Counted from the first letter of the stretch, positions 30,522 to 39,580 are shown. The stretch: 64,000 bases of DNA from Pseudomonas sp. Marseille-Q3773 (GCF_916618955.1 NZ_OU745390.1:806001-870000), one strand, 5' to 3'. Notes: generated by a model from the sequence alone, not told the origin. A program made the numbers and translations.

Positions 30522-31502
30522 TCAGCGCGGATGCACGTGGCCGAACAGCCCTTGCGATACCCGAACCCGCTGTTCGGCATCCTCGCTGATGCCATCCTTG
30601 GCCAGCGCTTCCAGGTGCGCCTCGATGGCGTGGGTGCGCTGGGTCAGCCCGCAGTCGTTGGCAATCTGAATGTTCAGGCCCGGGCGGGCGTTGAGTTCCA
30701 GAATCAGTGGCCCCTTGTCCTGGTCCAGCACCATGTCGACGCCGATGTAACCCAGGCCACACAGCTCGTAACAGCCAGCGGCCAGCTTCATGAAGCCGTC
30801 CCAGTTCGGCAGTTGCACGCCATCGACCGCGTTGGTGGTGTCCGGGTGCTTGCTGATGATGTTGTTCAGCCAGGTGCCGCGCAGGGTCACGCCAGTGGCC
30901 AGGTCGACACCCACGCCGATGGCGCCCTGGTGCAGGTTGGCCTTGCCACCGGACTGGCGGGTCGGCAGGCGCAGCATGGCCATTACCGGGTAACCCATCA
31001 GCACGATGATGCGGATGTCCGGTACACCTTCATAGCTGATGCTCTTGAAGATCTGGTCGGGGGTCACCCGGTATTCGATCAGCGCGCGGTCACGGTGGCC
31101 GCCCAGCGAGTACAGGCCAGTGAGGATGCTCGAGATCTGGTGCTCGATTTCCTCATGGCTGATGATCTTGCCTGACACCGTGCGGTAGCGGTCCTCGAAG
31201 CGGTCGGCGATCACCAGGATGCCATCACCTCCGGCGCCCTGCGCCGGCTTGATGACGAAATCGCTGCGCCCGCCGATGATCTGGTCGAGCTTGTCGATTT
31301 CCTTTTCGGTTTCGATGATGCCGTACATCTCCGGCACATGAATGCCGGCCGCCAGCGCGCGCTCCTTGGTGATAATCTTGTCGTCGACGATCGGGTACAG
31401 GTGGCGCTTGTTGTACTTCAACACGTAATCCGCGTTGCGCCGGTTGATACCCATGATGCCCCGGGCCTCCAGGGCTTTCCACGTCTTGATCAGGCCAAAC
31501 AT
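30522..31502 (-). CDS. Alpha-L-glutamate ligase-like protein (RimK-related ATP-grasp)
   Basis: A 326-residue ATP-grasp ligase of the group usually named alpha-L-glutamate ligase-like. ATP-grasp blocks are visible: DFVIKPAQGAGGDGILVI at about 81-98, DIRIIVLMGYPVMAMLRLP near 175 and LELNARPGLNIQIAN near 275. Such enzymes form peptide-like amide bonds using ATP; the acceptor here is unknown. Its start overlaps the stop of the transglutaminase-like gene by one base (TGATG), so it is translationally coupled. Third and last gene of the operon; cytoplasmic. Amidoligase activity is inferred from fold. Confidence 0.88.
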   Translation of the reverse strand: MFGLIKTWKALEARGIMGINRRNADYVLKYNKRHLYPIVDDKIITKERALAAGIHVPEMYGIIETEKEIDKLDQIIGGRSDFVIKPAQGAGGDGILVIADRFEDRYRTVSGKIISHEEIEHQISSILTGLYSLGGHRDRALIEYRVTPDQIFKSISYEGVPDIRIIVLMGYPVMAMLRLPTRQSGGKANLHQGAIGVGVDLATGVTLRGTWLNNIISKHPDTTNAVDGVQLPNWDGFMKLAAGCYELCGLGYIGVDMVLDQDKGPLILELNARPGLNIQIANDCGLTQRTHAIEAHLEALAKDGISEDAEQRVRVSQGLFGHVHPR

Positions 31503-33037
31503 CAGGCGTCAGCCTTCTTCAGGAATGCCTTGAAGCGCACGAGCTCGGTCAGGCGGTAGCCGCGGTAGCGACCCATTGCCAGCATGAAGCCCACCAGGAT
31601 CAGCAGTACGGCCGGGAAGGTGAACACGAAGTACACCAGCTCCGGCACCATCATCAGCAGGTGCGCCAGGGAGGCGGCGAACAGGGTACCGATGGCCACT
31701 TTCATGGCGTGACCGCCGCCGCGCTCTTCCCAGGTGATGGACAGGCGTTCGATGGTCATGGTCAGGATCACCATCGGGAACAGTGCCACCGACAGCCCAC
31801 GTTCCAGCCCCAGCTTGTGGCTGAACAGGCTGATGGCAGCGATCAGCACCACGACGAAGGTCAGCACCACCGACAGGCGTGGCAGCATCTGCAGTTTCAG
31901 GTGCTCCAGGTACGAACGCAGCGACAGGCCCAGGGCAGTGATGACCGTGAACAGCACGATGCCAAAGCCCAGCTGGGTTTCGCGGAAGGCCAGGGCGATC
32001 AGTACCGGGGTGAAGGTACCCAGGGTCTGCAGGCCGACCAGGTTGCGCAGCACCAGGATCACCAGTACGCCGATCGGGATCATCACCATGATCATGAAGG
32101 TTTGCTGGGTCTGCAGTGGCAGGCCGTACAGCGAATACTCGAGGAAGTCGGCGTCGGTATTTTCGTCGGTCAGCTTGGCCAGGCGGATGGCGTTCATCTC
32201 GCTGTTGTTCATGCTGAAGGTGACGTTGGCCTTCTTGCCGCCATCGACGGTGATCAGGTTGTCGTCCCCGGTCCACCACAGCAGGCGGTCGCTGGGCAGG
32301 CCTTGCTCGCCGGTGTCCGGATTGAAGTACAGCCAGTCGCTACCGTTGAAGCTGCGCAACCACAGTTCCGGGGTTTGCGGCGTGTCGGCCACCAGGCGGA
32401 TGGTATGCACCTTCTCCATCGGGACGTGGGCGATCGACAGCAGCAGGTCGATGACCTGGGCCTTCTTCATGGCCGTGGTGTCGCCGGCCAGCAGCAGCTT
32501 GACGTTGTCATCGTTGAGGTTGTTGACCCGCTTGATGGTCTCGCTGACGAAGGTCTCGACGTCGGCCGAGTGCTGGCGGATGGGTGCCATCAGCGCCTCG
32601 GCGGCGATCTTCTCGGGGCCCTCCACGGCCAGGCTGTCACGGAAGGTAGGGCCTTTGACCGCGGCCTTTTCCTTGCTGTAACGCTTGGTCAGAACCAGGC
32701 GGTAGTAGAGGGTCTGGTTACCGCTGGCGCGGCGCGCCGACCAGGTGACCTTGCGGTTGCCGTCGGCACGGTTGACGCTCACCCCATAGTTGTTGGAGAT
32801 GAAGCTCTCGTTGAGGCTGACGTAGTCGCGGTTCAGCGGTGGCACGAACATCTGCACCTTGACCGGGTCCTTGGTGCTGGCCACGAACTCGACCTTGGCG
32901 TCGATGTTCCACAGGTCGTCGGTTTCATCCTCGGTGACCGGGATGCCGAGTACGAAGATCTGATAAGCCGTCACGGCCACGCCCAACAGCACCAGCACGG
33001 TGATCAGGACTTTCAGATGGAGGGTAAGAGAGCGCAT
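31502..33037 (-). CDS. Inactive transglutaminase fused to a 7-helix membrane domain
   Basis: A 511-residue inner-membrane protein. It begins with one membrane helix (about 8-28), then a periplasmic domain of about 270 residues resembling a transglutaminase fold without the Cys-His-Asp triad, then a hydrophobic block at about 310-495 with roughly seven helices (MVMIPIGVLVILVLRNLVG is the first). This matches the proteins called inactive transglutaminase family. The start lies 5 bases after the protease stop and the stop overlaps the ligase start. It probably links a periplasmic signal or substrate to the cytoplasmic ligase; that is inference from order and topology. Confidence 0.87.
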   Translation of the reverse strand: MRSLTLHLKVLITVLVLLGVAVTAYQIFVLGIPVTEDETDDLWNIDAKVEFVASTKDPVKVQMFVPPLNRDYVSLNESFISNNYGVSVNRADGNRKVTWSARRASGNQTLYYRLVLTKRYSKEKAAVKGPTFRDSLAVEGPEKIAAEALMAPIRQHSADVETFVSETIKRVNNLNDDNVKLLLAGDTTAMKKAQVIDLLLSIAHVPMEKVHTIRLVADTPQTPELWLRSFNGSDWLYFNPDTGEQGLPSDRLLWWTGDDNLITVDGGKKANVTFSMNNSEMNAIRLAKLTDENTDADFLEYSLYGLPLQTQQTFMIMVMIPIGVLVILVLRNLVGLQTLGTFTPVLIALAFRETQLGFGIVLFTVITALGLSLRSYLEHLKLQMLPRLSVVLTFVVVLIAAISLFSHKLGLERGLSVALFPMVILTMTIERLSITWEERGGGHAMKVAIGTLFAASLAHLLMMVPELVYFVFTFPAVLLILVGFMLAMGRYRGYRLTELVRFKAFLKKADA

Positions 33038-33042
33038 CGGGA

Positions 33043-33579
33043 TTACTCTGCTTTGGGAGCTTCGGTGGCACAGGCAGGTTTGCCGGCCGCGTATTTAAGG
33101 CTTGGGTCGACCAGCGCGTCGAAGTGCTTGAGCGCCTCGGAGCCGATCAGCAGCGGGAACTGGAAGGCGCTGCGGTCGGTGAGGTTGACTTCGATGGTGC
33201 GCACGGCCTGGCCCATGCAGATTTCAAGTTCGATGACCGGGCGGGCCGTGTAGGCCTTGCCCGATTCCGCATCATAGTCACCCGCACGGCGCTTGATCTT
33301 GCTGACCCGTGCCAGCGGGCGTTCGATAGGGTGGGAATGGGCGGCGTCGATGGCCAGGTAGAAGCGCACCCAGCTTTCGCCGTTGCGCTTGAAACGCTTG
33401 ATGTCGCGTGCACTGAGCGAGGCGGTCTTGGCGCCGGTGTCGAGCTTGGCGGCCACTTCCAGGTCCAGGTCGCCCAGGCGTGCATATTCGTTGAGACCGT
33501 AGACGGTCTTGCCTGCAGCGTGGCCAAGGGCCGGCAGCAGGGTCAGGCAGAGCAGCAGTAGAACGGGTGTAGGTCTCAT
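33043..33579 (-). CDS. Periplasmic retropepsin-like aspartic protease (RimK-associated Zn_protease/DUF type)
   Basis: A 178-residue exported protein with a signal peptide (MRPTPVLLLLCLTLLPALGHA). The mature part has KLDTGAKTASLSA, whose Asp47-Thr-Gly-Ala is the single active-site motif of retropepsin-like aspartic peptidases, which work as dimers. Databases often name this family ATP-dependent zinc protease, a name the motif does not support. The frame extends to 33711, but only the ATG at 33579 starts a signal peptide; CAGGAAT just ahead is a tight ribosome site. First gene of the protease-transglutaminase-ligase operon. Confidence 0.87.
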   Translation of the reverse strand: MRPTPVLLLLCLTLLPALGHAAGKTVYGLNEYARLGDLDLEVAAKLDTGAKTASLSARDIKRFKRNGESWVRFYLAIDAAHSHPIERPLARVSKIKRRAGDYDAESGKAYTARPVIELEICMGQAVRTIEVNLTDRSAFQFPLLIGSEALKHFDALVDPSLKYAAGKPACATEAPKAE

Positions 33580-33699
33580 ATTCCTGGCGCGGTGCAGTGC
33601 AAGGTTCGGGGCTTTCCAAAGAGCGCTCTCCCGAGCGACCTTTGAGCCATGTTCAGAGCAAGGCGACTGGCAACGACTGCGCAAGCTTCCTCGTTCATC

Positions 33700-33707
33700 T
33701 GTCGACA
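33700..33707. promoter_or_regulatory. Secondary TGTCGACA site, distal
   Basis: TGTCGACA, with AACA on the right but no matching left flank. It is nearer to the protease operon than to the GntR gene, so it could affect leftward transcription or help DNA looping. Confidence 0.4.
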
Positions 33708-33834
33708 ACATGAATGGATGACAGATGGGTTATCCATACTCCAACGGAGGCGCGGCATTCTATCACGCCGACGTCTTGACGCCAGCGGTGCGCGATCTGA
33801 CAGCGACAACGCGGCGTTAGTTCGTTCTTAGACG

Positions 33835-33846
33835 ATTGTCGACAAT
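33835..33846. promoter_or_regulatory. Putative GntR operator of the prp operon
   Basis: ATTGTCGACAAT, a perfect 12-bp palindrome 74 bases ahead of the GntR start. Its size and symmetry suit an FadR-subfamily GntR dimer, and the adjacent regulator is of that class. It probably overlaps the operon promoter. Confidence 0.65.
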
Positions 33847-33909
33847 ATTCATTTTGTCTTTGACTGCCGTAGTCGGATTCGCTAATTTCTGGCGAAGTGA
33901 TTTGCAAGG

Positions 33910-33919
33910 TGTCGACAAT
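33910..33919. promoter_or_regulatory. Putative GntR operator overlapping the translation start
   Basis: TGTCGACAAT lies between the AAGGTG ribosome site and the ATG at 33920. Binding here would block transcription of the operon just past its start and so give autorepression. Confidence 0.5.
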
Positions 33920-34636
33920 ATGCAGGGCCTATCCACCCCCAGCTCGGTGCTGACAGACGAAACGGAAACCTTGTCCGAAAACGTCTTCAGGCGCATTCAG
34001 GCGGCCATCGTCAAGGGCGAGATCGCCCCCGGCAGCAAGATCTCCGAGCCGGAGCTGGCGCGCACCTATGGCATCAGCCGCGGGCCATTGCGCGAGGCCA
34101 TCCACCGCCTCGAAGGGCAACGCCTGCTGGTGCGCGTGCCGCATGTAGGCGCGCGGGTGGTGTCGCTCAACCACGCCGAACTGATCGAGCTGTATGAAAT
34201 TCGTGAATCGCTGGAAGGCATGGCCTGCCGCCTGGCCGCCGAGCGCATGAGCCAGGCCCATATCGACGAACTGCGGCGGGTGCTCGATACCCACGAGCGC
34301 GATGCGGCATTCCAGGCTGGCCTGGGTTACTACCAGCAGGAAGGCGACTACGACTTCCACTACCGGATCATCCACGGCAGTGGCAACCAGACCCTGGTCA
34401 AGATGCTGTGCGGCGAGCTGTACCAGTTGGTGCGCATGTACCGCATCCAGTTTTCGGCCACGCCGAACCGGCCACGCCAGGCCTTTGCCGAACACCACCG
34501 TATTCTCGACGCCATCGCCGACCGTGACGGCGAGCTGGCCGAACTCCTGATGCGCCGTCACATCGGCGCGTCCAAGCGCAATATCGAGCGTCACTATCTG
34601 GACGCCCAGAACAACAGCCCACGAGGTGAGAAATGA
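33920..34636 (+). CDS. GntR-family regulator of the methylcitrate operon (FadR subfamily)
   Basis: A 238-residue regulator. The N-terminal winged helix is at about 20-80 ([45 protein letters not shown] region) and a helical FCD-type ligand domain at about 95-230 has Asp and His residues that bind metal in relatives ([11 protein letters not shown]). It probably senses a propionate-pathway intermediate and represses prpB and downstream genes, as in other pseudomonads. The frame is open to 33836, but AAGGTG lies 9 bases from the ATG at 33920. Its stop overlaps prpB by 4 bases (ATGA). First gene of the operon. Confidence 0.88.
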   Translation: MQGLSTPSSVLTDETETLSENVFRRIQAAIVKGEIAPGSKISEPELARTYGISRGPLREAIHRLEGQRLLVRVPHVGARVVSLNHAELIELYEIRESLEGMACRLAAERMSQAHIDELRRVLDTHERDAAFQAGLGYYQQEGDYDFHYRIIHGSGNQTLVKMLCGELYQLVRMYRIQFSATPNRPRQAFAEHHRILDAIADRDGELAELLMRRHIGASKRNIERHYLDAQNNSPRGEK

Positions 34637-35523
34637 CTGTGAAGAGCACCCCCGGTCAGCGTTTCCGCGACGCCGTTGCCGCAGAACATCCGTTGCAGGT
34701 GGTAGGCACCATCAACGCCAACCACGCGCTGCTGGCCAAGCGCGCCGGCTTCAAGGCCATCTACCTGTCCGGTGGTGGCGTGGCCGCCGGCTCGCTGGGC
34801 CTGCCGGACCTGGGCATCAGCAACCTCGACGACGTGCTCACCGATGTGCGCCGCATCACCGACGTGTGCGACCTGCCCCTGCTGGTGGATGTCGACACCG
34901 GGTTCGGGGCCTCGGCCTTCAACGTCGCCCGTACCGTGCGTTCGATGAGCAAGTTCGGCGCGGCTGCCATCCATATCGAAGACCAGGTAGGCGCCAAGCG
35001 TTGCGGCCACCGTCCCAACAAGGAAATCGTCAGCCAGCAGGAAATGGTCGACCGCATCAAGGCTGCGGTCGATGCCCGCAGCGATGACAGCTTCGTGATC
35101 ATGGCGCGTACCGATGCCCTGGCGGTCGAGGGCCTGAACGCTGCGCTGGACCGCGCCGCCGCCTGCGTCGAGGCCGGCGCCGACATGATCTTCCCGGAGG
35201 CCATTACCGAACTGCAGATGTACAAGACCTTCGCCAACCGGGTGAAGGCACCGATCCTGGCCAATATCACCGAGTTCGGTGCCACGCCGCTGTACACCAC
35301 CGAAGAGCTGGCCTCGGTCGACGTGTCGCTGGTGTTGTACCCGCTGTCGGCCTTCCGCGCCATGAACAAGGCGGCGGAGAACGTGTACACCGCGCTGCGT
35401 CGCGACGGCACGCAGAAAAACGTGATCGACACCATGCAGACCCGCATGGAGCTCTACGACGCCATTGGCTACCACGCCTTCGAGCAGAGCCTGGATGCGT
35501 TGTTTGCCCAGAAGAAGGGCTGA
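34633..35523 (+). CDS. prpB: 2-methylisocitrate lyase
   Basis: A 296-residue enzyme of the isocitrate lyase/PEP mutase superfamily that splits 2-methylisocitrate to pyruvate and succinate, the last step of the methylcitrate cycle. The active-site loop KRCGHRP carries Cys124; DVDTGFG and EDQVGAK upstream bind Mg and substrate. Length is typical of PrpB. Its ATG overlaps the stop of the GntR gene (ATGA), so the regulator and enzyme are translationally coupled. It is followed by a 178-base gap containing a REP pair before prpC. Confidence 0.97.
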   Translation: MTVKSTPGQRFRDAVAAEHPLQVVGTINANHALLAKRAGFKAIYLSGGGVAAGSLGLPDLGISNLDDVLTDVRRITDVCDLPLLVDVDTGFGASAFNVARTVRSMSKFGAAAIHIEDQVGAKRCGHRPNKEIVSQQEMVDRIKAAVDARSDDSFVIMARTDALAVEGLNAALDRAAACVEAGADMIFPEAITELQMYKTFANRVKAPILANITEFGATPLYTTEELASVDVSLVLYPLSAFRAMNKAAENVYTALRRDGTQKNVIDTMQTRMELYDAIGYHAFEQSLDALFAQKKG

Positions 35524-35547
35524 AGGTCAAAGATTTGCGTTGGAGCG

Positions 35548-35648
35548 GCTGGCCTCTTCGCGGGTGAACCCGCTCCCACAAGTACGGCGTGATGCTCGAT
35601 GCCTGTGGAGCCCTGTAGGAGCGGGTCTGCCCGCGAAGCGGCCGGCAC
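35548..35648. repeat. Convergent REP pair in the prpB-prpC gap
   Basis: A REP-like unit at 35548-35580 (GCCTCTTCGCGGGTGAACCC core) faces an inverted copy at 35614-35648 (TGTAGGAGCGGGTCTGCCCG core). Each has an internal GCGGGTNNNACCCGC-type stem and the two also pair with each other. It matches the 35-bp P. putida REP. Inside the operon it may protect or attenuate the mRNA. Confidence 0.85.
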
Positions 35649-35701
35649 AGGTTCAACGATCAGACAGAATTCCATAACAAGTTCAAGAAAGGAGAAACAC
35701 C

Positions 35702-36829
35702 ATGGCCGAAGCAAAAGTACTCAGTGGCGCAGGCCTGCGCGGCCAGGTGGCCGGCCAGACCGCACTGTCCACCGTGGGCCAGGCCGGTGCCGGGCTGACC
35801 TACCGGGGTTACGACGTGCGTGACCTGGCTGCCGCTGCCGAATTCGAAGAAGTCGCCTACCTGCTGCTGTACGGCGAGCTGCCGAGCAAGGCCGAACTGG
35901 CCGACTACAAGCGCAAGCTCAAGGGCCTGCGTGACCTGCCGCAGGCACTCAAGGAAGTGCTCGAGCGCATCCCGCGCGACGCCCACCCGATGGACGTGAT
36001 GCGCACCGGTTGCTCGGTGCTGGGTACCCTGGAGCCCGAGCTGACCTTCGAAGCCCAGCGCGAGAAGACCGACCGCCTGCTGGCGCTGTTCCCGGCGGTG
36101 ATGTGCTACTGGTACCGCTTCACCCATCACGGCGTGCGCATCGACTGCACCAGCGACGAAGACACCCTCGGCGGGCATTTCCTGCACCTGCTGCACGGCA
36201 AGAAGCCCAGCGACCTGCACGTCAAGGTAATGAACGTTTCGCTGATCCTTTACGCCGAGCACGAATTCAACGCTTCCACCTTCACCGCCCGCGTCTGTGC
36301 CTCGACCTTGTCCGACCTGTATTCCTGCATCACCGCTGCCATCGGCTCGCTGCGCGGCCCGCTGCACGGTGGCGCCAACGAGGCGGCGATGGAGCTGATC
36401 GAGCGTTTCCAGAGCCCGCAGGAAGCCACTGCCGAGCTGCTGCGCATGCTTGAGCGCAAGGACAAGATCATGGGCTTTGGCCATGCCATCTACAAAGAGT
36501 CCGACCCGCGCAACGAGGTAATCAAGGGCTGGTCGAAACAGCTAGCCGACGAAGTGGGCGACAAGGTGCTGTACCCGGTTTCCGAAGCCATCGACAAGAC
36601 CATGTGGGAGCAGAAGCGCCTGTTCCCCAATGCCGACTTCTACCATGCCTCGGCGTATCACTTCATGGGTATCCCGACCAAGCTGTTCACCCCGATCTTC
36701 GTATGCTCGCGCCTGACCGGCTGGGCGGCACACGTCTTCGAGCAACGCGCCAACAACCGCATCATCCGCCCGAGCGCCGAGTATGTCGGTGTCGAGCAGC
36801 GCCAGTTCGTGCCGATCGACCAGCGCTGA
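35702..36829 (+). CDS. prpC: 2-methylcitrate synthase
   Basis: A 375-residue citrate synthase-fold enzyme that joins propionyl-CoA and oxaloacetate. Catalytic residues are visible: His222 in GPLHGGANEA, His261 in MGFGHAIYK, and the conserved Arg/Asp region near RLTGWAAHVFEQ. It is the short type II-like form usual for PrpC. A good AAAGGAG lies 8 bases ahead of the ATG at 35702. It sits between prpB and acnD with hairpins on both sides. No oddities. Confidence 0.97.
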   Translation: MAEAKVLSGAGLRGQVAGQTALSTVGQAGAGLTYRGYDVRDLAAAAEFEEVAYLLLYGELPSKAELADYKRKLKGLRDLPQALKEVLERIPRDAHPMDVMRTGCSVLGTLEPELTFEAQREKTDRLLALFPAVMCYWYRFTHHGVRIDCTSDEDTLGGHFLHLLHGKKPSDLHVKVMNVSLILYAEHEFNASTFTARVCASTLSDLYSCITAAIGSLRGPLHGGANEAAMELIERFQSPQEATAELLRMLERKDKIMGFGHAIYKESDPRNEVIKGWSKQLADEVGDKVLYPVSEAIDKTMWEQKRLFPNADFYHASAYHFMGIPTKLFTPIFVCSRLTGWAAHVFEQRANNRIIRPSAEYVGVEQRQFVPIDQR

Positions 36830-36859
36830 TTAGATATAGAGAGGTAACCCGTTCCCTAT

Positions 36860-36944
36860 GTGGGGGCGGGCTTGCCCGCGAATGTGTCCGTACTGGCAAC
36901 CGCATTGCACCTGCTGACGCATTCGCGGGCACGCCCGCTCCCAC
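36860..36944. repeat. REP-like inverted repeat in the prpC-acnD gap
   Basis: Arms 36860-36884 and 36920-36944 pair over 25 bases with two mismatches (GTGGGGGCGGGCTTGCCCGC core). It is the second REP-class hairpin inside the prp operon, 30 bases after the prpC stop. Confidence 0.8.
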
Positions 36945-36988
36945 TGGGGCGGTGAAACCTTCCGAATCCTGTGACCGAGCCTGATTCC

Positions 36989-39580
36989 ATGATGAATACT
37001 GCATTCCGCAAGCACCTGCCAGGCACCGACCTGGACTATTTCGATGCCCGCGCGGCGGTCGAGGCGATCAAGCCCGGCGCCTACGATGGGCTGCCTTACA
37101 CTTCTCGCGTGCTCGCCGAAAACCTGGTGCGCCGCTGCGACCCGGCCAGCCTCGACGCCTCGCTGGGCCAGCTGATCGAGCGCAAGCGCGATCTCGACTT
37201 CCCGTGGTTCCCGGCGCGGGTGGTATGCCACGATATCCTTGGCCAGACCGCGCTGGTCGACCTCGCCGGCCTGCGTGACGCCATTGCCGACAAAGGCGGC
37301 GACCCGGCCCAGGTCAACCCGGTGGTGCCGGTACAGCTGATCGTCGACCACTCGCTGGCCGTCGAATGCGGTGGCTTCGACCCGCAGGCGTTCGAAAAGA
37401 ACCGGGCCATCGAAGACCGCCGCAACGAAGACCGCTTCCACTTCATCAACTGGACCAAGAAGGCGTTCAAGAACGTCGACGTGATCCAGCCGGGCAACGG
37501 CATCATGCACCAGATCAACCTGGAGAAGATGTCGCCGGTCATCCACAACGACCGTGGCGTGGCCTACCCGGACACTTGCGTCGGCACCGACAGCCATACC
37601 CCGCACGTCGACGCCCTGGGCGTGATCGCCATCGGCGTGGGTGGCCTGGAAGCGGAAAACGTGATGCTTGGCCGCGCCTCGTGGATGCGCCTGCCGGAAA
37701 TCGTCGGCGTCGAGCTGACCGGCAAGCTGGCGCCGAACATCACCGCCACCGACCTGGTGCTGGCCCTCACCGAATTCCTGCGCAAGCAGAAGGTCGTCGG
37801 AGCCTACCTGGAGTTCCACGGCGAGGGTGCTCGCGCCCTGACCCTGGGCGACCGTGCCACCATTTCCAACATGGCCCCGGAGTACGGCGCCACTGCCGCG
37901 ATGTTCGCCATCGACCAGCAGACCATCGACTACCTGCGCCTGACCGGCCGCGAAGAGCAGCAGGTCCGGCTGGTGGAAACCTATGCCAAGGCCACCGGCC
38001 TGTGGGCCGACAGCCTGGGCGACGTGGTGTACGAACGCACCCTGTGCTTCGACCTGGCCAGCGTGGTGCGCAACATGGCTGGCCCATCCAACCCGCATGC
38101 CCGGGTCGCCACCAGTGACCTGGCGGCCAAGGGTATCGCCGGCAAGTGGCAAGAAGTGCCTGGGCAGATGCCGGATGGCGCCGTGATCATCGCGGCCATT
38201 ACCAGCTGCACCAACACCAGCAATCCGCGCAACGTGATTGCCGCCGGTTTGCTGGCACGCAACGCCAACAAGCTGGGCCTGACGCGCAAGCCATGGGTCA
38301 AGTCGTCGCTGGCGCCGGGTTCCAAGGCCGTGCAGCTGTACCTTGAGGAAGCGGGGCTGGAAAAGGAGCTGGAGCAGCTCGGCTTTGGCATCGTCGCCTT
38401 CGCCTGCACCACCTGCAACGGCATGTCCGGTGCCCTGGACCCGGTAATCCAGCAAGAGATCATCGACCGCGATCTGTACGCCACTGCCGTGCTGTCGGGC
38501 AACCGCAACTTCGACGGGCGGATCCATCCCTATGCCAAGCAGGCATTCCTTGCCTCGCCACCGCTGGTGGTGGCCTACGCCATCGCCGGTACCATCCGCT
38601 TCGACATCGAGAAGGATGTGCTGGGCGTGGTCGATGGCAAGGAAATCCGCCTCAAGGACATCTGGCCAAGCGATGAAGAGATCGATGCCGTGGTACGCGC
38701 CGCGGTCAAGCCGGAGCAGTTCCGCAAGGTGTATATCCCGATGTTCGCCATCGAGGAAGACCGTGGGCCGAAGGTGGCGCCGTTGTACGACTGGCGCCCG
38801 ATGAGCACCTACATCCGTCGCCCGCCCTACTGGGAAGGGGCCCTGGCCGGCGAACGTACCCTGCGCGGCATGCGCCCGCTGGCCGTGCTGCCGGACAACA
38901 TCACCACCGACCACCTGTCGCCGTCCAACGCCATCATGCTCGACAGCGCCGCCGGTGAGTACCTGGCCAGGATGGGCCTGCCGGAAGAGGACTTCAACTC
39001 CTACGCCACCCACCGTGGCGACCACCTGACAGCCCAGCGTGCCACTTTCGCCAACCCCAAGCTGTTCAACGAAATGGTGCGCAATGAAGATGGCAGCGTG
39101 AAGCAGGGTTCGCTGGCGCGGATCGAGCCGGAAGGCAAGGTTACCCGCATGTGGGAGGCAATCGAGACCTACATGCAGCGCAAGCAGCCGCTGATCATCG
39201 TCGCCGGCGCCGACTACGGCCAGGGCTCGTCGCGTGACTGGGCGGCCAAGGGAGTGCGCCTGGCCGGGGTCGAGGCGATCGTCGCCGAAGGCTTCGAACG
39301 CATCCACCGCACCAACCTGGTGGGCATGGGTGTGCTGCCGCTGGAGTTCAAGCCGGGTACCGACCGCAAGACCCTGGGCCTGGACGGCAGCGAGACCTAC
39401 GATGTGCTGGGGGCGCGTACACCACGGGCGACCCTGACCCTGGTGGTGACCCGGGCCAACGGCGAGCGCCAGGAAGTGCCGGTGACCTGCCGCCTGGACA
39501 CCGCCGAGGAAGTGTCGATCTACGAGGCGGGCGGGGTGCTGCAGCGCTTTGCCCAGGATTTCCTCGAAGCTACCGCTTGA
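36989..39580 (+). CDS. acnD: 2-methylcitrate dehydratase, Fe/S-dependent (AcnD)
   Basis: An aconitase-family protein of about 863 residues that dehydrates 2-methylcitrate to 2-methylaconitate in the AcnD/PrpF route. The [4Fe-4S] ligands sit in ITSCTNTSNP and FACTTCNGMSG; GVDSHTPHVDALG-type and GSSRDWAAKG motifs bind substrate. The start is uncertain: ATGs at 36989 and 36992 give MMNTAFRKHLPGTDL, while a GTG at 36971 would add six residues; none has a strong ribosome site, and I prefer one of the two ATGs from the family N terminus. prpF follows after 61 bases. Confidence 0.95.
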   Translation: MMNTAFRKHLPGTDLDYFDARAAVEAIKPGAYDGLPYTSRVLAENLVRRCDPASLDASLGQLIERKRDLDFPWFPARVVCHDILGQTALVDLAGLRDAIADKGGDPAQVNPVVPVQLIVDHSLAVECGGFDPQAFEKNRAIEDRRNEDRFHFINWTKKAFKNVDVIQPGNGIMHQINLEKMSPVIHNDRGVAYPDTCVGTDSHTPHVDALGVIAIGVGGLEAENVMLGRASWMRLPEIVGVELTGKLAPNITATDLVLALTEFLRKQKVVGAYLEFHGEGARALTLGDRATISNMAPEYGATAAMFAIDQQTIDYLRLTGREEQQVRLVETYAKATGLWADSLGDVVYERTLCFDLASVVRNMAGPSNPHARVATSDLAAKGIAGKWQEVPGQMPDGAVIIAAITSCTNTSNPRNVIAAGLLARNANKLGLTRKPWVKSSLAPGSKAVQLYLEEAGLEKELEQLGFGIVAFACTTCNGMSGALDPVIQQEIIDRDLYATAVLSGNRNFDGRIHPYAKQAFLASPPLVVAYAIAGTIRFDIEKDVLGVVDGKEIRLKDIWPSDEEIDAVVRAAVKPEQFRKVYIPMFAIEEDRGPKVAPLYDWRPMSTYIRRPPYWEGALAGERTLRGMRPLAVLPDNITTDHLSPSNAIMLDSAAGEYLARMGLPEEDFNSYATHRGDHLTAQRATFANPKLFNEMVRNEDGSVKQGSLARIEPEGKVTRMWEAIETYMQRKQPLIIVAGADYGQGSSRDWAAKGVRLAGVEAIVAEGFERIHRTNLVGMGVLPLEFKPGTDRKTLGLDGSETYDVLGARTPRATLTLVVTRANGERQEVPVTCRLDTAEEVSIYEAGGVLQRFAQDFLEATA

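Larger units (their letters stand above)
33580..33919. other. Divergent control region between protease operon and prp operon (340 bases)
   Basis: Contains three TGTCGACA-type sites (33700-33707, 33835-33846, 33910-33919) described separately, and AT-rich stretches around 33720-33760 and 33830-33880 that can hold the two promoters. Short open frames here lack ribosome sites and are not credible genes. Confidence 0.6.

Noticed and set aside
31661..33253. 530-codon open frame antisense to the transglutaminase-like gene
   Set aside because: Gln/His/Asp-rich shadow of the true gene; the leftward operon explains the region.
33836..33919. 28-residue N-terminal extension of the GntR regulator
   Set aside because: It runs across the operator palindromes and lacks a ribosome site; the ATG at 33920 has one.
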